This document shows, in pieces, positions 63,125 through 64,000 of a DNA stretch of 64,000 bases (position 1 is its first letter; each line of letters starts with the position of its first letter). The stretch is from Sardina pilchardus (taxonomy: Eukaryota; Chordata; Actinopteri; Clupeiformes; Clupeidae): positions 27,352,123-27,416,122 of the forward strand of contig NC_085016.1 in NCBI RefSeq assembly GCF_963854185.1, read 5' to 3'. A model generated the notes under the pieces. That model had not been told where the DNA came from. It worked only from the letters and a program-made list of their open reading frames with translations, and did no database searches. The translations under genes and the position numbers were made by a program.

Positions 63125-64000
63125 GTAATTCCATTCCTCCGTGGCGTCGGTCAGTGCTTGAAGTGGGAAAAAATAAGTGCAGGAACTCTAATTTTCTGAC
63201 ATTTGACATTTGTGCGGTGGAAAAAAAAATCAAGTCTTTAGGATGTGTTGGTTGAAAAACGTTTTTTATTTAATAATTTTTCCAAGCACTAACCTATAGG
63301 CCTAGGTTACTTTTTTCTAATTAACAAATGGAATATGGAAAACCATTAAAACAACACGAACCAGACCAGTGCAGTATGGCCACTTGTAGGCCTAACAATA
63401 GACTGGGCTAATAAGGGCCCTAGAACCAGAAACCTTTGGGCTAAAGGCCCAGATGAAGAAAACTGCGAAATAGGCTGTAGGCCTACTTTACATTGATTTA
63501 ATTAACAATAACTGGCCAAGAACAGAGATTAGGTCAAAAGTCAGAACAAGTGGGTAAGTGTGACTGTGTCACTTTGCTATTTTGGGTCCTGAAATGGCAT
63601 TTCAAGCATCTGCCATGGCTATATGACAAACAGGGGTCTGAATACAACTTCTGATATGAAAAATAAATTATTTTGAAGTGGGGGATATGGAGAGGTATGA
63701 AAAAATGCAGAAATTTGATGTGATTTCCAAAAAGGATTTCTCGTGATTATAGCTAATTACACAGATGCATGCTATACACCGTTGGAATCAGTAGGATCTC
63801 CTGTTTATTTTGATATGTAGTTTGCCATAGGGCAGTAACGAAATCGTCAGATATTTCACAGAGACGAATGGGTATGACGCAGAACTGAATGTGCCATTCA
63901 TTTTTGTAGGTAACTGTAATTTTCAACGCTAATTATCTCGCGAACCGTTCATCACAGAAACTAGCGGCTAGTACCATTGGAAAGGTCAGGTTCTGCAGTT
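63125..64000. other. vps8 intron 15, runs off the window
   Basis: AT-rich intronic sequence; no further vps8 exon found before the right edge. Confidence 0.5.

Overview
The window is nuclear DNA of a ray-finned fish. It is AT-rich and intron-rich, full of long CA/GT microsatellites, and carries a tRNA-derived SINE, an L2-type LINE with a short-repeat tail, Helitron-like DNA and a palindromic MITE. All three genes are vertebrate orthologues. An otomorph teleost (perhaps clupeiform) is possible, but that is a weak guess. There are no prokaryotic features.

Layout. (1) Minus strand, about 0.7-20.4 kb: impg2, interphotoreceptor matrix proteoglycan 2, a photoreceptor-matrix membrane proteoglycan. 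Sixteen coding exons were traced with every splice phase consistent; only the last coding exon lies beyond the left edge. Its outstanding feature is a single 1,562-nt exon encoding about 520 residues of almost purely acidic sequence between the conserved N-terminal region and the first SEA domain. (2) 20.4-25.0 kb: non-coding spacer with a photoreceptor-type promoter (TATA-like element, CCAAT, two TAATCC sites). (3) Minus strand, 25.36-52.70 kb: senp7, a SUMO-2/3 chain protease. Twenty coding exons give 854 residues with the His-Asp-Cys triad. Its introns hold most of the mobile DNA: a 5'-truncated L2-type LINE with an open reverse-transcriptase frame (34.2-36.3 kb), a tandem dimer of a Helentron/HINE-like element inserted into that LINE's tail (36.3-38.9 kb), a SINE (29.0 kb), a putative solo LTR (45.6 kb) and many microsatellites. 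(4) 52.7-53.56 kb: compact divergent promoter. (5) Plus strand, 53.56-63.1 kb and beyond the right edge: vps8, a CORVET tethering subunit; fifteen exons (462 residues) covering the acidic N-terminus and most of the WD40-type propeller.

The impg2-senp7 neighbourhood matches the human pair IMPG2-SENP7. vps8 is head-to-head with senp7 here, whereas the human genes are far apart on chromosome 3. The three products act in unrelated processes (retinal matrix, SUMO deconjugation, endosome tethering), so the cluster is positional rather than functional. The most checkable novelties are the polyacidic impg2 exon, the nested LINE/Helentron-dimer structure, and several senp7 and impg2 splice sites built directly from microsatellites.
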